Positions 34,127 to 43,172 of a DNA stretch of 64,000 bases are shown here, in pieces (position 1 is the first letter of the stretch; each line of letters begins with the position of its first letter). The notes below the pieces were generated by a model. It did no database searches and was not told the origin of the DNA. It saw only the letters and a program-made list of their open reading frames with translations. The position numbers were made by a program, and so were the translations under genes. The stretch is from Chitinophaga terrae (ex Kim and Jung 2007) (GTDB taxonomy: Bacteria > Bacteroidota > Bacteroidia > Chitinophagales > Chitinophagaceae). Location of the stretch: contig NZ_FNRL01000009.1 in the NCBI RefSeq assembly GCF_900107795.1, forward strand, positions 162,303-226,302, given 5' to 3'.

Positions 34127-34678
34127 TTACAATTGTTTTAACAGCGTTCTCAATTGTATAATAGCATTGCGCATTCGGGTTTTCACGGTGCCCAATGGTA
34201 TTTCAAGGGACTTGGCAATTTCTTCCTGGGTATGCCCCTTGAAGTATGCCAGGTCAATAATGATTCTTTGATCTTTCTGCAAGCGTTCTATAACTTTAGA
34301 CAGGCCCAGGTGATCCACGGATAGGTGAACTGCCAGTTGCGGTTCATACATTAAAGATGCACTGTTTACATCTGTTACCTTCTGATCCAGTTTGTGGTTC
34401 TTAGATCTTAAACTATCAATTGCGGTGTTACGAGTGATATTGAGCATCCAGGTAAATAACCTGCCTTTTGAGGGATCGTATCTATCTATATTCCGCCATA
34501 TCTTCACAAAAACTTCCTGCAAGACATCACCTGCTGCTGCTTCTTCACCCAATACCTTCAGGGCAACACCATATAACGCCGGTGAATAATGGTCATACAA
34601 GTAGGTGAATACCTTTTCGTCCCTGGTCGAAAGACCCTGAACCAGTTCAACTTCAGTGTATGTTAAGGTTGTGCCCAA
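34127..34678 (-). CDS. ECF sigma factor (copy 2)
   Basis: A 183-aa ECF sigma factor. Region 2 YDHYSPALYGVALKVL and DVLQEVFVKIWRN, then GRLFTWMLNITRNTAID; region 4 HTQEEIAKSLEIPLGTVKTRMRN. First gene of the four-gene sigma/anti-sigma cluster on the minus strand, which suggests cross-talk or divergence after duplication. Confidence 0.93.
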   Translation of the reverse strand: MGTTLTYTEVELVQGLSTRDEKVFTYLYDHYSPALYGVALKVLGEEAAAGDVLQEVFVKIWRNIDRYDPSKGRLFTWMLNITRNTAIDSLRSKNHKLDQKVTDVNSASLMYEPQLAVHLSVDHLGLSKVIERLQKDQRIIIDLAYFKGHTQEEIAKSLEIPLGTVKTRMRNAIIQLRTLLKQL

Positions 34679-34754
34679 GTTTGAGGATATGGATGTTAGC
34701 TTTAGCTTTGCAATACCAAAATAACAGGATTTCTTTACATAACAAAATTATTTC

Positions 34755-35333
34755 CTATTTAGGAAAGGTCATTTTGTAGTCTACACGGATTTTACCTTTC
34801 GTGATATCATCCAGCTTACTTTTCAGCATACGGCGCTTCAAAGGCTTGAGGTAATCGATGAACAGTTTGCCATCTATATGATCGTACTCGTGGAGGATCA
34901 CCCGTGCAGTTACACCTGTAAAGGTCTTTTCATGCGGCTGGAAATTCTCGTCTACATACTTCAGCGTAACGGTTTCGGCCCTGTTCACATCTTCACGGAT
35001 CTTCGGAATGCTTAAACAGCCTTCATTGTAAGCCCAGTCTTTACCGCCTGTTTCAACTATATGAGCATTGATAAATACTTCTTTTATGCCTTCATCACCG
35101 GGGTATTCATTCTTTTCTTCTTCTTCCAGGTTATCAATTATCTGTTTGCTATCTACTACAAACAGGCGAATAGATTTGTTGACCTGCGGAGCAGCAATGC
35201 CTACCCCGTTAGAGGCATACATTGTTTCCCACATATTGGCGATCAGTTCTTTCAATCCTGGATATTCGGGCGTGATGTCTTCCGCTACGTTTCTTAATAC
35301 CGGGTGCCCGTAAGCTACTATTGGCAAAATCAT
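34755..35333 (-). CDS. def: Peptide deformylase
   Basis: A 192-aa metal enzyme that removes the formyl group from new proteins. All three motifs are present: GVGIAAPQ, EGCLSIP, and HEYDHIDGKLF (HExxH). Cytosolic. Transcribed with ruvX, ubiA and the trmH-like gene in the same direction, but a promoter element 22 nt before its ATG suggests separate expression. Confidence 0.96.
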   Translation of the reverse strand: MILPIVAYGHPVLRNVAEDITPEYPGLKELIANMWETMYASNGVGIAAPQVNKSIRLFVVDSKQIIDNLEEEEKNEYPGDEGIKEVFINAHIVETGGKDWAYNEGCLSIPKIREDVNRAETVTLKYVDENFQPHEKTFTGVTARVILHEYDHIDGKLFIDYLKPLKRRMLKSKLDDITKGKIRVDYKMTFPK

Positions 35334-35355
35334 GTTCTGAATCTTATTTGGACTG

Positions 35356-35363
35356 CAAAGATA
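35356..35363 (-). promoter_or_regulatory. -7 element of def
   Basis: Minus-strand TATCTTTG, a perfect TAnnTTTG, ending 22 nt before the def ATG. No clear -33 element. Confidence 0.5.
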
Positions 35364-35450
35364 GACATTTTGCAGTTAAGGGAGGCAGGCAGATTGACGA
35401 AACAGTTAATCTGTATATCTTTTAAAACCAATCTTTCACAAATAATCAAA

Positions 35451-35864
35451 TTATATACTCCGTTGCAGGTATTCCTGGAGTAAAATAGTGGCGCTGATCT
35501 CATCCACCAGTCCTTTGTTCTGGCGGTCTTTCTTCTTTAACCCGCTATCAATCATCGCCTGGACAGCCAGTTTGCTGGTAAACCTCTCATCCATCTTCAC
35601 TACCGGAACAGCCGGGAAGTTCTTTTCCAGGATACGGATACACTCCGCTACCAGGGGAGTTGCGTCAGTTGCCTGTCCGTTCAGCCCTTTGGGCTCTCCT
35701 ATCAATATCTTCTCCACTCCTTCTGCCGCAATATATTTTTTCAGGAAAGGGATCAGTTCGTGGGTAGGTATAGTGGTCAGCCCACTTGCGATGAGTTGCA
35801 TAGGGTCCGTAACGGCCAGCCCTGTTCTCTTTTTCCCATAATCTATCGCCAAAATACGGCCCAT
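35451..35864 (-). CDS. ruvX: Putative pre-16S rRNA nuclease (RuvX/YqgF)
   Basis: A 137-aa RNase-H-fold enzyme. Motifs: LAIDYGKKRTGLAVTD with the first Asp, KILIGEPKGLNG, KMDERFTSKLA, and VDEISATILLQEYL with the last acidic residue. It matures 16S rRNA 5' ends in bacteria studied. Gene follows ubiA by 29 bp. Confidence 0.93.
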   Translation of the reverse strand: MGRILAIDYGKKRTGLAVTDPMQLIASGLTTIPTHELIPFLKKYIAAEGVEKILIGEPKGLNGQATDATPLVAECIRILEKNFPAVPVVKMDERFTSKLAVQAMIDSGLKKKDRQNKGLVDEISATILLQEYLQRSI

Positions 35865-35893
35865 GTCATTTATATTTTAAAGTCTGAGGCCAT

Positions 35894-36760
35894 CTACGCG
35901 AAGATCAGCATATCGGCAATGGCGAAAACAGCATATACCACGCTGGCAATACCATTGGTGGTCATAAACATAATATTGATCTTGCTGAGATCATCGGGCT
36001 TCACCAGCAGGTGCTGGGAAACCAGCATCGCTACAAAGACGGCCGATCCGATCCAGTATACCCAATGGAAATGCCCTGCAAGCCCGATAGTGATCACCAG
36101 GGCTGCGGCTATTACATGCAGCAATTCCGAGAACCTCAAAGCTCCCGCCAGGCCTAACCAGGCAGGAATGGAATTCAGGCGCTGGGCCCTGTCGAAATCC
36201 TCATCCTGCAACGAATAAATAATATCAAACCCTGAAACCCAGCAAAGCACCAGGCAGGAAACCAATACCGGTAATACTGCAAAAACGCCTGTCACAGCCA
36301 GGTAAGCGCCAATAGGCGCCAGCGATAGCCCAACTCCCAATACCAGGTGGCAAAGAGCTGTGAAACGCTTGGTATAGCTGTAACCCAATACTACAGCCAG
36401 GGCAACGGGCGATAAAAAGAAGCAGATACGGTTGATGAACCAGGTAGTAGCAATGAAAAGCAGGCAGTTGGCAATGATGAAATAGCCTGCGTTACGGGCG
36501 GAAATGACGCCTGCCGGGATTTCCCTTTTTGCCGTACGGGGGTTCAGTTTATCAATATCCACATCCAGCCAACGGTTAAAGGCCATAGCTGCGCTGCGGG
36601 CAAACACCATACATAATACCACCAGGCCGAACGTCAGCCAGGAAAAACTGCCCTCTCCCCTCGTTACTGCCATGAAAAAGCCTGTTAATGCAAACGGCAT
36701 CGCGAAGATGGTATGGCTGAATTTAACCAGCGACAAATACTTATTAACCGTTGAAATCAT
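35894..36760 (-). CDS. ubiA: UbiA-family prenyltransferase
   Basis: A 288-aa inner-membrane enzyme with about eight helices. The two Asp-rich motifs are present: NRWLDVDIDKLNPRTAKRE near residue 63 and YSLQDEDFDRAQRLNS near 190, binding prenyl diphosphate-Mg. It attaches a prenyl tail to an aromatic acid (4-hydroxybenzoate or a menaquinone/futalosine-route precursor). Substrate is uncertain because this phylum usually makes menaquinone, so the symbol is only a family name. Confidence 0.85.
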   Translation of the reverse strand: MISTVNKYLSLVKFSHTIFAMPFALTGFFMAVTRGEGSFSWLTFGLVVLCMVFARSAAMAFNRWLDVDIDKLNPRTAKREIPAGVISARNAGYFIIANCLLFIATTWFINRICFFLSPVALAVVLGYSYTKRFTALCHLVLGVGLSLAPIGAYLAVTGVFAVLPVLVSCLVLCWVSGFDIIYSLQDEDFDRAQRLNSIPAWLGLAGALRFSELLHVIAAALVITIGLAGHFHWVYWIGSAVFVAMLVSQHLLVKPDDLSKINIMFMTTNGIASVVYAVFAIADMLIFA

Positions 36761-36773
36761 ATAATTAGTCTTT

Positions 36774-37307
36774 TTAGCCTCTCTTTAGTTTTACAAAGAT
36801 ATCCCAAACTACGATACCGGTGCTCACGGAAATATTCAGGGAATGTTTCATTCCCAGTTGAGGGATCTCTATACATCCATCCACCAGTTTCATCACTTCG
36901 GCATCCACCCCGCTCACTTCGTTTCCGAAAACCAGGGCCAGGGGCTTATCGGCCGGTGGCTGGTAGCTGTCGAGGAACTGGCTGTTCTCCGCCTGTTCTA
37001 TCGCCATCAGCTGGTAACCCGCATTCTTCAGGGCCTGTACCGCGGCAACAGTTGTATCGAAATACTGCCATTCTACCGTTTCCGTTGCTCCCAAAGCAGT
37101 TTTGTTAATATCCCTGTGCGGAGGAACGGGCGTATACCCGCACAAGACGATCCCCTGTACCAGGAAAGCGTCGGCCGTCCGGAACACCGATCCCACATTG
37201 TGCATACTGCGGATATTATCCAACACCAATACTATAGGCGTTTTATCTGCTGCCTTGAACTCTTCCACCGTTTTACGGCCCAGTTCATCCATGCTTAGTT
37301 TTCTCAT
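36774..37307 (-). CDS. SpoU/TrmH-family RNA 2'-O-methyltransferase
   Basis: A 177-aa SPOUT enzyme. Motif 1 in LDNIRSMHNVGSVFRTAD, motif 2 in LALVFGNEVSGVDAEVM, and motif 3 in IPQLGMKHSLNISVSTGIV. It methylates ribose in RNA with S-adenosylmethionine. I chose ATG at 37307 because the in-frame ATG at 37340 lies inside the divergent mutS coding start. 13 bp before ubiA, probably same transcript. Confidence 0.9.
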   Translation of the reverse strand: MRKLSMDELGRKTVEEFKAADKTPIVLVLDNIRSMHNVGSVFRTADAFLVQGIVLCGYTPVPPHRDINKTALGATETVEWQYFDTTVAAVQALKNAGYQLMAIEQAENSQFLDSYQPPADKPLALVFGNEVSGVDAEVMKLVDGCIEIPQLGMKHSLNISVSTGIVVWDIFVKLKRG

Positions 37308-37313
37308 CGGATG

Positions 37314-37329
37314 CAAAGATATATATTTG
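37314..37329. promoter_or_regulatory. Divergent overlapping promoters of trmH-like gene and mutS
   Basis: CAAAGATATATATTTG is a near-palindrome. On the minus strand it gives TATCTTTG (37321-37314), 7 nt from the trmH ATG. On the plus strand it gives TATATTTG (37322-37329), 5 nt from the mutS ATG. Both match TAnnTTTG and imply leaderless or nearly leaderless mRNAs. Confidence 0.6.
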
Positions 37330-37333
37330 CGCC

Positions 37334-39943
37334 ATGGCAAAAAGTAAATCAGAAGAAACGCCGCTCATGCAGCAACATAAAGCCATCAAGGAAAAATATC
37401 CTGATGCTGTGCTATTGTTCCGGGTGGGCGATTTTTATGAAACATTCAACGAGGATGCAGTTATAGCCGCCAGCGTACTGGGAATAGTGCTAACCAAAAG
37501 AGCCAATGGTTCCGCCTCATACGTAGACCTGGCCGGATTTCCGCACCATGCTTTAGATACTTACCTGCATAAACTGGTGAAAGCCGGGCATCGCGTGGCG
37601 GTTTGCGACCAGCTTGAAGACCCTAAAACAGTAAAAGGCATTGTAAAAAGAGGCGTTACGGAAATGGTAACGCCCGGCGTCGCCATCAACGATAAGCTGC
37701 TGGAAAACTCCAGCAACAACTTCCTGGGCGCCATTCATTTCGGAGGAGAAACCAACGGGATATCCTTCCTGGATATTTCAACAGGCGAATTCTTTGTAGC
37801 CGAAGGAAACCTGGAGTATGTGGATAAACTCCTTCAAAGCTTCCGCCCGGCGGAAGTAATATTTGCCAAACCACACCAGAAACATTTCAAGGCTACTTTC
37901 GGCAACCGTTTCTATACCTACACGATGGATGAATGGATATTCACCACCACCTATGCAGAAGAAACGCTCCTGAAACATTTCCAGACCCATTCCCTAAAAG
38001 GATACGGGGTAGAAGGACTGCCAGCCGCCATCATCGCCGCCGGCGCTACCCTCCACTACCTGAAAGATACAGAACATCCTAACCTGCAGCATATTACACG
38101 TATGCAGCGGATAAACCAGGACGATTTCCTCTGGATGGACCGTTTTACCATCCGCAACCTGGAACTGCTCAACAGCTCTGTAGAACAGGGACATACCCTG
38201 CTGAAAGTGCTCGACAACACCGTCACCCCCATGGGAGGCCGTTTGCTGAAGCGCTGGATGGCATTTCCATTGCGGAATATCAATGCCATCAACGAGCGCC
38301 TCGACACAGTCGAATACTTTATCACCCATACCGATCTTTCCCTGCAGTTAGTGAACCTGCTTAAACAATGCGGCGACCTTGAACGGCTCGTTTCCAAGAT
38401 CCCGCTTCGCAAGATCAACCCCAGGGAAGTAATGCAACTGGCCCGTTCCTTACAGCAGGTTGCCGCAGTTAAAGCATTGCTGGAAAATTCGGAGAGCAAC
38501 TATCTTTCCCGCCTAAACGAAAAACTGGACCCTTGCAACCCGATCCTGGACCGTATCCTGAAAGAAGTGGTTGAAAACCCTCCAGTGCTGGTAGCCAAAG
38601 GAGGCGTGATCATGGAAGGCGTGGATACTGAACTGGATGAACTGAGAAATATAGCTACCAAAGGGAAAGATTATCTCCTGCAAATCCAGCAGAAAGAGTC
38701 TGAAGCTACCGGTATTCCTTCCCTGAAGATCGCGTTCAACAACGTGTTCGGGTATTACCTGGAAGTGACCAACACCCATAAGAACAAAGTTCCTGAAGGC
38801 TGGATACGTAAGCAAACCCTGGCCAATGCCGAAAGATATATCACGCCCGAACTGAAAGAATACGAAGAAAAGATCACCGGCGCCGAAGATAAGATCCAGG
38901 TCATAGAAGCCAGGCTGTTCGAGGAACTGGTTCAAGCCCTCCAGGCATATATACAGCCGATACAACAGGATGCGCAGGTACTTGCCAGGTTAGATTGCCT
39001 GCTCTGTTTCGCGCATAACGCCGTACAATATAAATACCGTCGGCCGGTTATCAACGAAGGGTACGACCTGGTGATCAAAGATGGCCGCCACCCTGTTATT
39101 GAGCGGGGATTGCCTGTAGGCGAAAGTTATGTGGCCAACGATCTGCAACTGGACAAAGAACAACAACAGATCATTATCCTTACAGGTCCGAACATGAGCG
39201 GTAAATCTGCCTTATTAAGGCAAACCGCGCTGATCACCCTAATGGCGCATATGGGTAGCTTCGTTCCTGCCAGCAGTGCAGTGATCGGGCTTACCGACAA
39301 AATATTCACCCGTGTAGGCGCATCCGATAACCTCAGCGGAGGTGAATCTACTTTCATGGTAGAGATGAATGAAACGGCCAGCATCATCAACAGCATTACT
39401 CCGCGCAGCCTGGTGATACTGGACGAGATCGGAAGGGGTACCAGCACTTACGACGGCATCTCTATTGCCTGGAGCATAGTTGAATACCTGCACGACATGA
39501 CGCCTCACCGCCCTAAAACGTTGTTCGCCACTCACTATCACGAACTGAACGAGTTAGAGAATAAACATAACCGGGTAAAGAATTTCCATATTACCAATAT
39601 GGAATCAGGGAATAAGATCATTTTCCTCCGCAAACTGGCTCCCGGTGGCAGCAGGCATAGCTTCGGTATCCATGTAGCGCGGATGGCCGGTATGCCGCCC
39701 GAATTGATCAACAGGGCCAACGAAGTATTGGCTCAACTGGAAGAGAAGCATATTGAGGCGCCGTTGCAGGAAAATGTAAAACGCCTGAACACCCCCACCC
39801 AGAAACTACAGTTGAATATTTTCGATGCGCATAGCGATACCTTCCAGCAGATCAGGGCCCAGCTGGAAAACGTGGATATCAACAGGCTAACTCCCGTAGA
39901 AGCCTTGCTGAAGCTGAACGAGATCAAAACCATGCTCGGTTAG
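37334..39943 (+). CDS. mutS: DNA mismatch repair protein MutS
   Basis: An 869-aa MutS. N-terminal mismatch-binding domain with FRVGDFYETF (the F-x-E element, Phe/Glu near residues 34-36), connector, lever and clamp regions. The C-terminal ABC ATPase has Walker A GPNMSGKSALLRQ near residue 618, DNLSGGESTFMVEM, and Walker B VILDEIGRGTSTYDG. It recognises mispairs and starts repair. Full length. The GCAAAG repeat begins 5 bp after its stop. Confidence 0.97.
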   Translation: MAKSKSEETPLMQQHKAIKEKYPDAVLLFRVGDFYETFNEDAVIAASVLGIVLTKRANGSASYVDLAGFPHHALDTYLHKLVKAGHRVAVCDQLEDPKTVKGIVKRGVTEMVTPGVAINDKLLENSSNNFLGAIHFGGETNGISFLDISTGEFFVAEGNLEYVDKLLQSFRPAEVIFAKPHQKHFKATFGNRFYTYTMDEWIFTTTYAEETLLKHFQTHSLKGYGVEGLPAAIIAAGATLHYLKDTEHPNLQHITRMQRINQDDFLWMDRFTIRNLELLNSSVEQGHTLLKVLDNTVTPMGGRLLKRWMAFPLRNINAINERLDTVEYFITHTDLSLQLVNLLKQCGDLERLVSKIPLRKINPREVMQLARSLQQVAAVKALLENSESNYLSRLNEKLDPCNPILDRILKEVVENPPVLVAKGGVIMEGVDTELDELRNIATKGKDYLLQIQQKESEATGIPSLKIAFNNVFGYYLEVTNTHKNKVPEGWIRKQTLANAERYITPELKEYEEKITGAEDKIQVIEARLFEELVQALQAYIQPIQQDAQVLARLDCLLCFAHNAVQYKYRRPVINEGYDLVIKDGRHPVIERGLPVGESYVANDLQLDKEQQQIIILTGPNMSGKSALLRQTALITLMAHMGSFVPASSAVIGLTDKIFTRVGASDNLSGGESTFMVEMNETASIINSITPRSLVILDEIGRGTSTYDGISIAWSIVEYLHDMTPHRPKTLFATHYHELNELENKHNRVKNFHITNMESGNKIIFLRKLAPGGSRHSFGIHVARMAGMPPELINRANEVLAQLEEKHIEAPLQENVKRLNTPTQKLQLNIFDAHSDTFQQIRAQLENVDINRLTPVEALLKLNEIKTMLG

Positions 39944-39948
39944 TTGCA

Positions 39949-40206
39949 CGCAGAGATGCTAAGGAAATAAAGAGCGCAAAGGATTTTTTTTAAGGAAAAT
40001 AAGAAAGCAAAGAATTTTATTTTAAGAAAGCAAAGGGAGTGAAGATTGTGTTAATCTCCGCTCCCTTTGCTTTCTTATTTCCCTTAAAAAAAATCCTTTG
40101 CGCTCTTTATTTCCTTAGCATCTCTGCGTGCAACTCCGCTCTCTTTGCTTTCTTATTTTCCTTAAAAAAATCCTTTGCACTCTTTGCTTCCTTAGCCCCT
40201 CTGCGT
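39949..40206. repeat. GCAAAG-rich repeat, copy 2
   Basis: One arm (39949-40045) pairs with 40060-40136, and a further direct copy follows (40137-40206). Units include AAAGAGCGCAAAGGA, AAGAAAGCAAAG and ends CACGCAGAG/CTCTGCGTG. Same composition and end motif as the repeat at 27473-27702. The end overlaps the last codons of the LacI-family gene. Confidence 0.85.
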
Positions 40207-41238
40207 GCCCCCACCGCGGGTGGAGGAGTCGCGCACGATAAGTTCCGGCGCCAGCACGATTTGGGTGGGTGGAGTTTCTGCGGCGCCCGGGCGGTTCAGT
40301 TCTTTCATCAGTATTTCCACGATGTTTTCGCCGATGGCCTGCAGGGGTTGGGATACGCAGGTAATGGAAGGACTGTGCAGGCGGAAAAGATCATGATCAT
40401 CAAATCCTACTACTCCAATCTCCTTTCCTATTTCCCATTGGAGGGAACGAATGCTTTCGATACCGGAGATGCCGAGGTAGTTCGTAGCGAAGAACACTGC
40501 ATCCAGGTCTTTTACTGAAAGCAGGAATGATTTGATCTCCTGTATGAAATGGGCCCTGTCGAGATCGAAAGGCAGGCGTTTCACAAGGGATTTATTAAAC
40601 GGGATCTTATGATCTTTCAAAGCGGCCATGAAACCATTCATCCTGTCTTTCATCTGGGTTTGATCGGAGGCGATGGTAACGATGGCAATCTTTTTATACC
40701 CTTGGTTCACCAGGTGGGCGGTGGCATCGTAGGCGCCTTTGAAGTTGTCGAGGACCACGTAATGGCTGTTGATATGCGGGAAGTAGCGGTCCATTAATAC
40801 GATTGGCTTGCCGGCTTCCCTGAGGAGTTCAATTTCTTTGTCGAGGTTTTTTGTGGGGGTGATGATGTAACCGTCTACCTGGCGGTATTTAAGAACTTCC
40901 AGCAGGCCTTTTGCTTTTTCGGTGTTATCTTCTGTACTGCCGTACAGTACTTTGTAGTGGTGTTTATCTGCTTCGTCTTCCACTACTTTGGCCAGTGTAG
41001 CAAAAAAGTTATTGGCGATATCTTCTACTATCAGTCCAATGGTTTTGGTCTTGCCGGTCCTCAGGCCACGGGCCAGCTGGTTAGGCTTGTATTTTAAGCG
41101 TTCTGCTATTTTTATGATCCGCTTACTTACCTGTTCGCTGATCCTTTTCTCTTTTGCTTTTCCATTTAATACAAAAGAGACGGTGGTGGGAGATACTCCT
41201 GCCTGTTTTGCGATATCTTTAATTGAGATCCCTTTCAT
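40192..41238 (-). CDS. LacI-family transcription regulator
   Basis: A 348-aa regulator. N-terminal LacI HTH (ISIKDIAKQAGVSPTTVSFVLNG, read in two parts) and hinge KYKPNQLARGLRTG, then a periplasmic-binding-protein-like sugar domain (TIGLIVEDIANNFFATL; IGVVGFDDHDLFRLHSP). It would repress or activate sugar-use genes, possibly the adjacent SusC/D locus. Its last residues (about RGGGTQRG) are encoded inside the GCAAAG repeat, so the natural C-terminus may have been altered. Confidence 0.9.
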   Translation of the reverse strand: MKGISIKDIAKQAGVSPTTVSFVLNGKAKEKRISEQVSKRIIKIAERLKYKPNQLARGLRTGKTKTIGLIVEDIANNFFATLAKVVEDEADKHHYKVLYGSTEDNTEKAKGLLEVLKYRQVDGYIITPTKNLDKEIELLREAGKPIVLMDRYFPHINSHYVVLDNFKGAYDATAHLVNQGYKKIAIVTIASDQTQMKDRMNGFMAALKDHKIPFNKSLVKRLPFDLDRAHFIQEIKSFLLSVKDLDAVFFATNYLGISGIESIRSLQWEIGKEIGVVGFDDHDLFRLHSPSITCVSQPLQAIGENIVEILMKELNRPGAAETPPTQIVLAPELIVRDSSTRGGGTQRG

Positions 41239-41383
41239 AACAAAATGCTACAACGATTTAGCCTTGCCCAATTTACAAAATGAAGTTGAAAATTACGTTG
41301 TTGTGTTAATTATTCCAAAATGGCTAAAGAAAAAACTATCATCACATTTAAAGGGGATTTTACAGTAAATGATATTTTTTTAA

Positions 41384-41402
41384 CCAATTTTTAATAAATT
41401 GG
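41384..41402. promoter_or_regulatory. Palindrome in the lacI/araC intergenic region
   Basis: CCAATTT-TTAAT-AAATTGG, a perfect 7-bp inverted repeat. It lies in the 288-bp gap (41239-41527) between the divergent LacI and AraC genes and could be an operator for either. I see nothing else there beyond AT-rich sequence. Confidence 0.4.
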
Positions 41403-41527
41403 CAATGATCATAGGACAACCGTCAATACATACCACCTGCCGACGAAGAGGTAATACACGCCAATAAACGGACATGGTAATAAAGTATAGAGATGTCACA
41501 GTACTAGCAGTTTAAATTAATACATGA

Positions 41528-42403
41528 ATGAAACCCATCCTGATTAAAGTGGGAGCGTTTGCCGACAACCAGATCACGATCATTGAGAGATGCGATCCGT
41601 ATTTTAATACGCCATTCCATTTTCATCCTGAGTGTGAGCTGGTATATGTAACAGAAAGCAATGGAAAGAGGATTGTAGGCGACAGCATCGAAAGCTTTGA
41701 AGAAGGCGATATGGTGTTCCTGGGTCCTAACATCCCGCATGTCTGGTACAACGAAGAAGAGTATTACAAAAACGATGAGAGTCTGAAAGCCAGGTCAGTA
41801 GTGATCTATTTTCCAAAAGATATTTTTGGGGAAAAGTTTTACGGCCTTCCTGAAACCAAAGCATTGAGCGACCTGTTTCATCGCGCCCAAAGGGGAATGA
41901 AAATTATTGGCGCTACGCATCATTACCTGAAAGATGAGATCTTATCCCTGCCTAAAAAAGAGGGGCTCGAGCGGATCATTTCCCTGTTGTCTATCCTGAA
42001 AACATTGTCAGAGACCCGCGACTGTTATTACCTTGCCAGCACAGGTTATTCGCATGCTTTCAACGTAAAAGACAATCATAAGATCGATGAAGTGTTTAAA
42101 TATGTGATGAATAATTTTTCCAAGGAGATCTCATTGCAGGATGTTGCCAGCATCACCAATTTATCGCCGCAATCGTTCTGCCGCTTCTTTAAAAACCGGA
42201 CCAAGAAATCATTTGTCCAGTTCCTGAACGAAGTAAGGATCGGACACGCCTGCAAACGACTCACAGAAGAAGACTGGTCAATAGCGGAAATCGCCTATTC
42301 CTGCGGATTTAAAAATCTCTCAAATTTCAATCGTTTCTTTAAGGAAATCGTAGGCAAAACACCAAAAGAATATAAGAATGAATTACGATTGAAGGAAGCC
42401 TGA
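41528..42403 (+). CDS. AraC-family transcription regulator
   Basis: A 291-aa protein. An N-terminal cupin sensor (HFHPECELVYVTES; FEEGDMVFLGPNIPHVWY) is followed by two C-terminal HTHs (SLQDVASITNLSPQSFCRFFK; SIAEIAYSCGFKNLSNFNRFFK), the second being the AraC signature. Start ATG at 41528; the ATG at 41524 runs into a stop after 7 codons. Sensor type suggests a sugar ligand. Confidence 0.92.
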   Translation: MKPILIKVGAFADNQITIIERCDPYFNTPFHFHPECELVYVTESNGKRIVGDSIESFEEGDMVFLGPNIPHVWYNEEEYYKNDESLKARSVVIYFPKDIFGEKFYGLPETKALSDLFHRAQRGMKIIGATHHYLKDEILSLPKKEGLERIISLLSILKTLSETRDCYYLASTGYSHAFNVKDNHKIDEVFKYVMNNFSKEISLQDVASITNLSPQSFCRFFKNRTKKSFVQFLNEVRIGHACKRLTEEDWSIAEIAYSCGFKNLSNFNRFFKEIVGKTPKEYKNELRLKEA

Positions 42404-42532
42404 CCATTTCAGGTTCAACCGCTTATTCATTTATTTTAAAAAGTAGCCGCAGAATATCAAAATATCAAAATTTTATTCTTACATTCATTTCAGTAATTAT
42501 CAACCAAAAGCCTTAATTACTACTGTAATTCG

Positions 42533-43078
42533 ATGTACAGCAGTTATCCAGATAACCAATTAATATCGCTGCTCCAACGCGATGATATTGCTGCCTTTAA
42601 TGCCATCTATGACCGGTACAGCAAGATGCTGTTCTTATTTATCTGCAGCAAGCTGGACACTACGGAGATGAGCAAAGATGTGCTGCAGGAGATCTTTATT
42701 TCCCTTTGGGAAAAGCGCCAAACGCTGGTGCTGAAAGAATCCCTGAAGTCGTACCTCTACCAGGCCGCCCGTCATAAGATCATAGACATTTACAGGAAAA
42801 ACACTACGTACCGCAAATACCTGCTGCAACTTATCGAGCATTTCGACGAGCAGCCGCACTCTATTGCCGAAACGGTTGATAACAAAGCCAAAACCCAGGA
42901 ACTGTTCGAAGCCATTAACCACCTGCCTGAAAAGATGAAAGAAATATTCATGCTCAGCAGGTTCGAACATTTAACGGTAGAACAGATCTCCAATCATCTT
43001 GGCTTGTCTCAGCAAACTGTTAAGAACCAGATAACCAAAGCATTAAAGATCCTCCGATCCAACTATGCCCAACATTAG
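42533..43078 (+). CDS. ECF sigma factor of the FecI-like type
   Basis: A 181-aa sigma factor of the type that controls SusC/D loci. Region 2: YDRYSKMLFLFICSKL, SKDVLQEIFISLWEKR, SLKSYLYQAARHKIID. Region 4: HLTVEQISNHLGLSQQTVKNQ. The FecR gene follows after 94 bp and then the TonB-dependent receptor with a signalling domain. A complete trans-envelope relay is therefore visible. Confidence 0.94.
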   Translation: MYSSYPDNQLISLLQRDDIAAFNAIYDRYSKMLFLFICSKLDTTEMSKDVLQEIFISLWEKRQTLVLKESLKSYLYQAARHKIIDIYRKNTTYRKYLLQLIEHFDEQPHSIAETVDNKAKTQELFEAINHLPEKMKEIFMLSRFEHLTVEQISNHLGLSQQTVKNQITKALKILRSNYAQH

Positions 43079-43172
43079 GACCGGTTCAGGAACAGGTGAT
43101 AAAAAAATTCCGCGTCGTCAATAGTACCATTTACGCTTTTAAACGACTTCACATTAATTAAACGCCAGAAAG

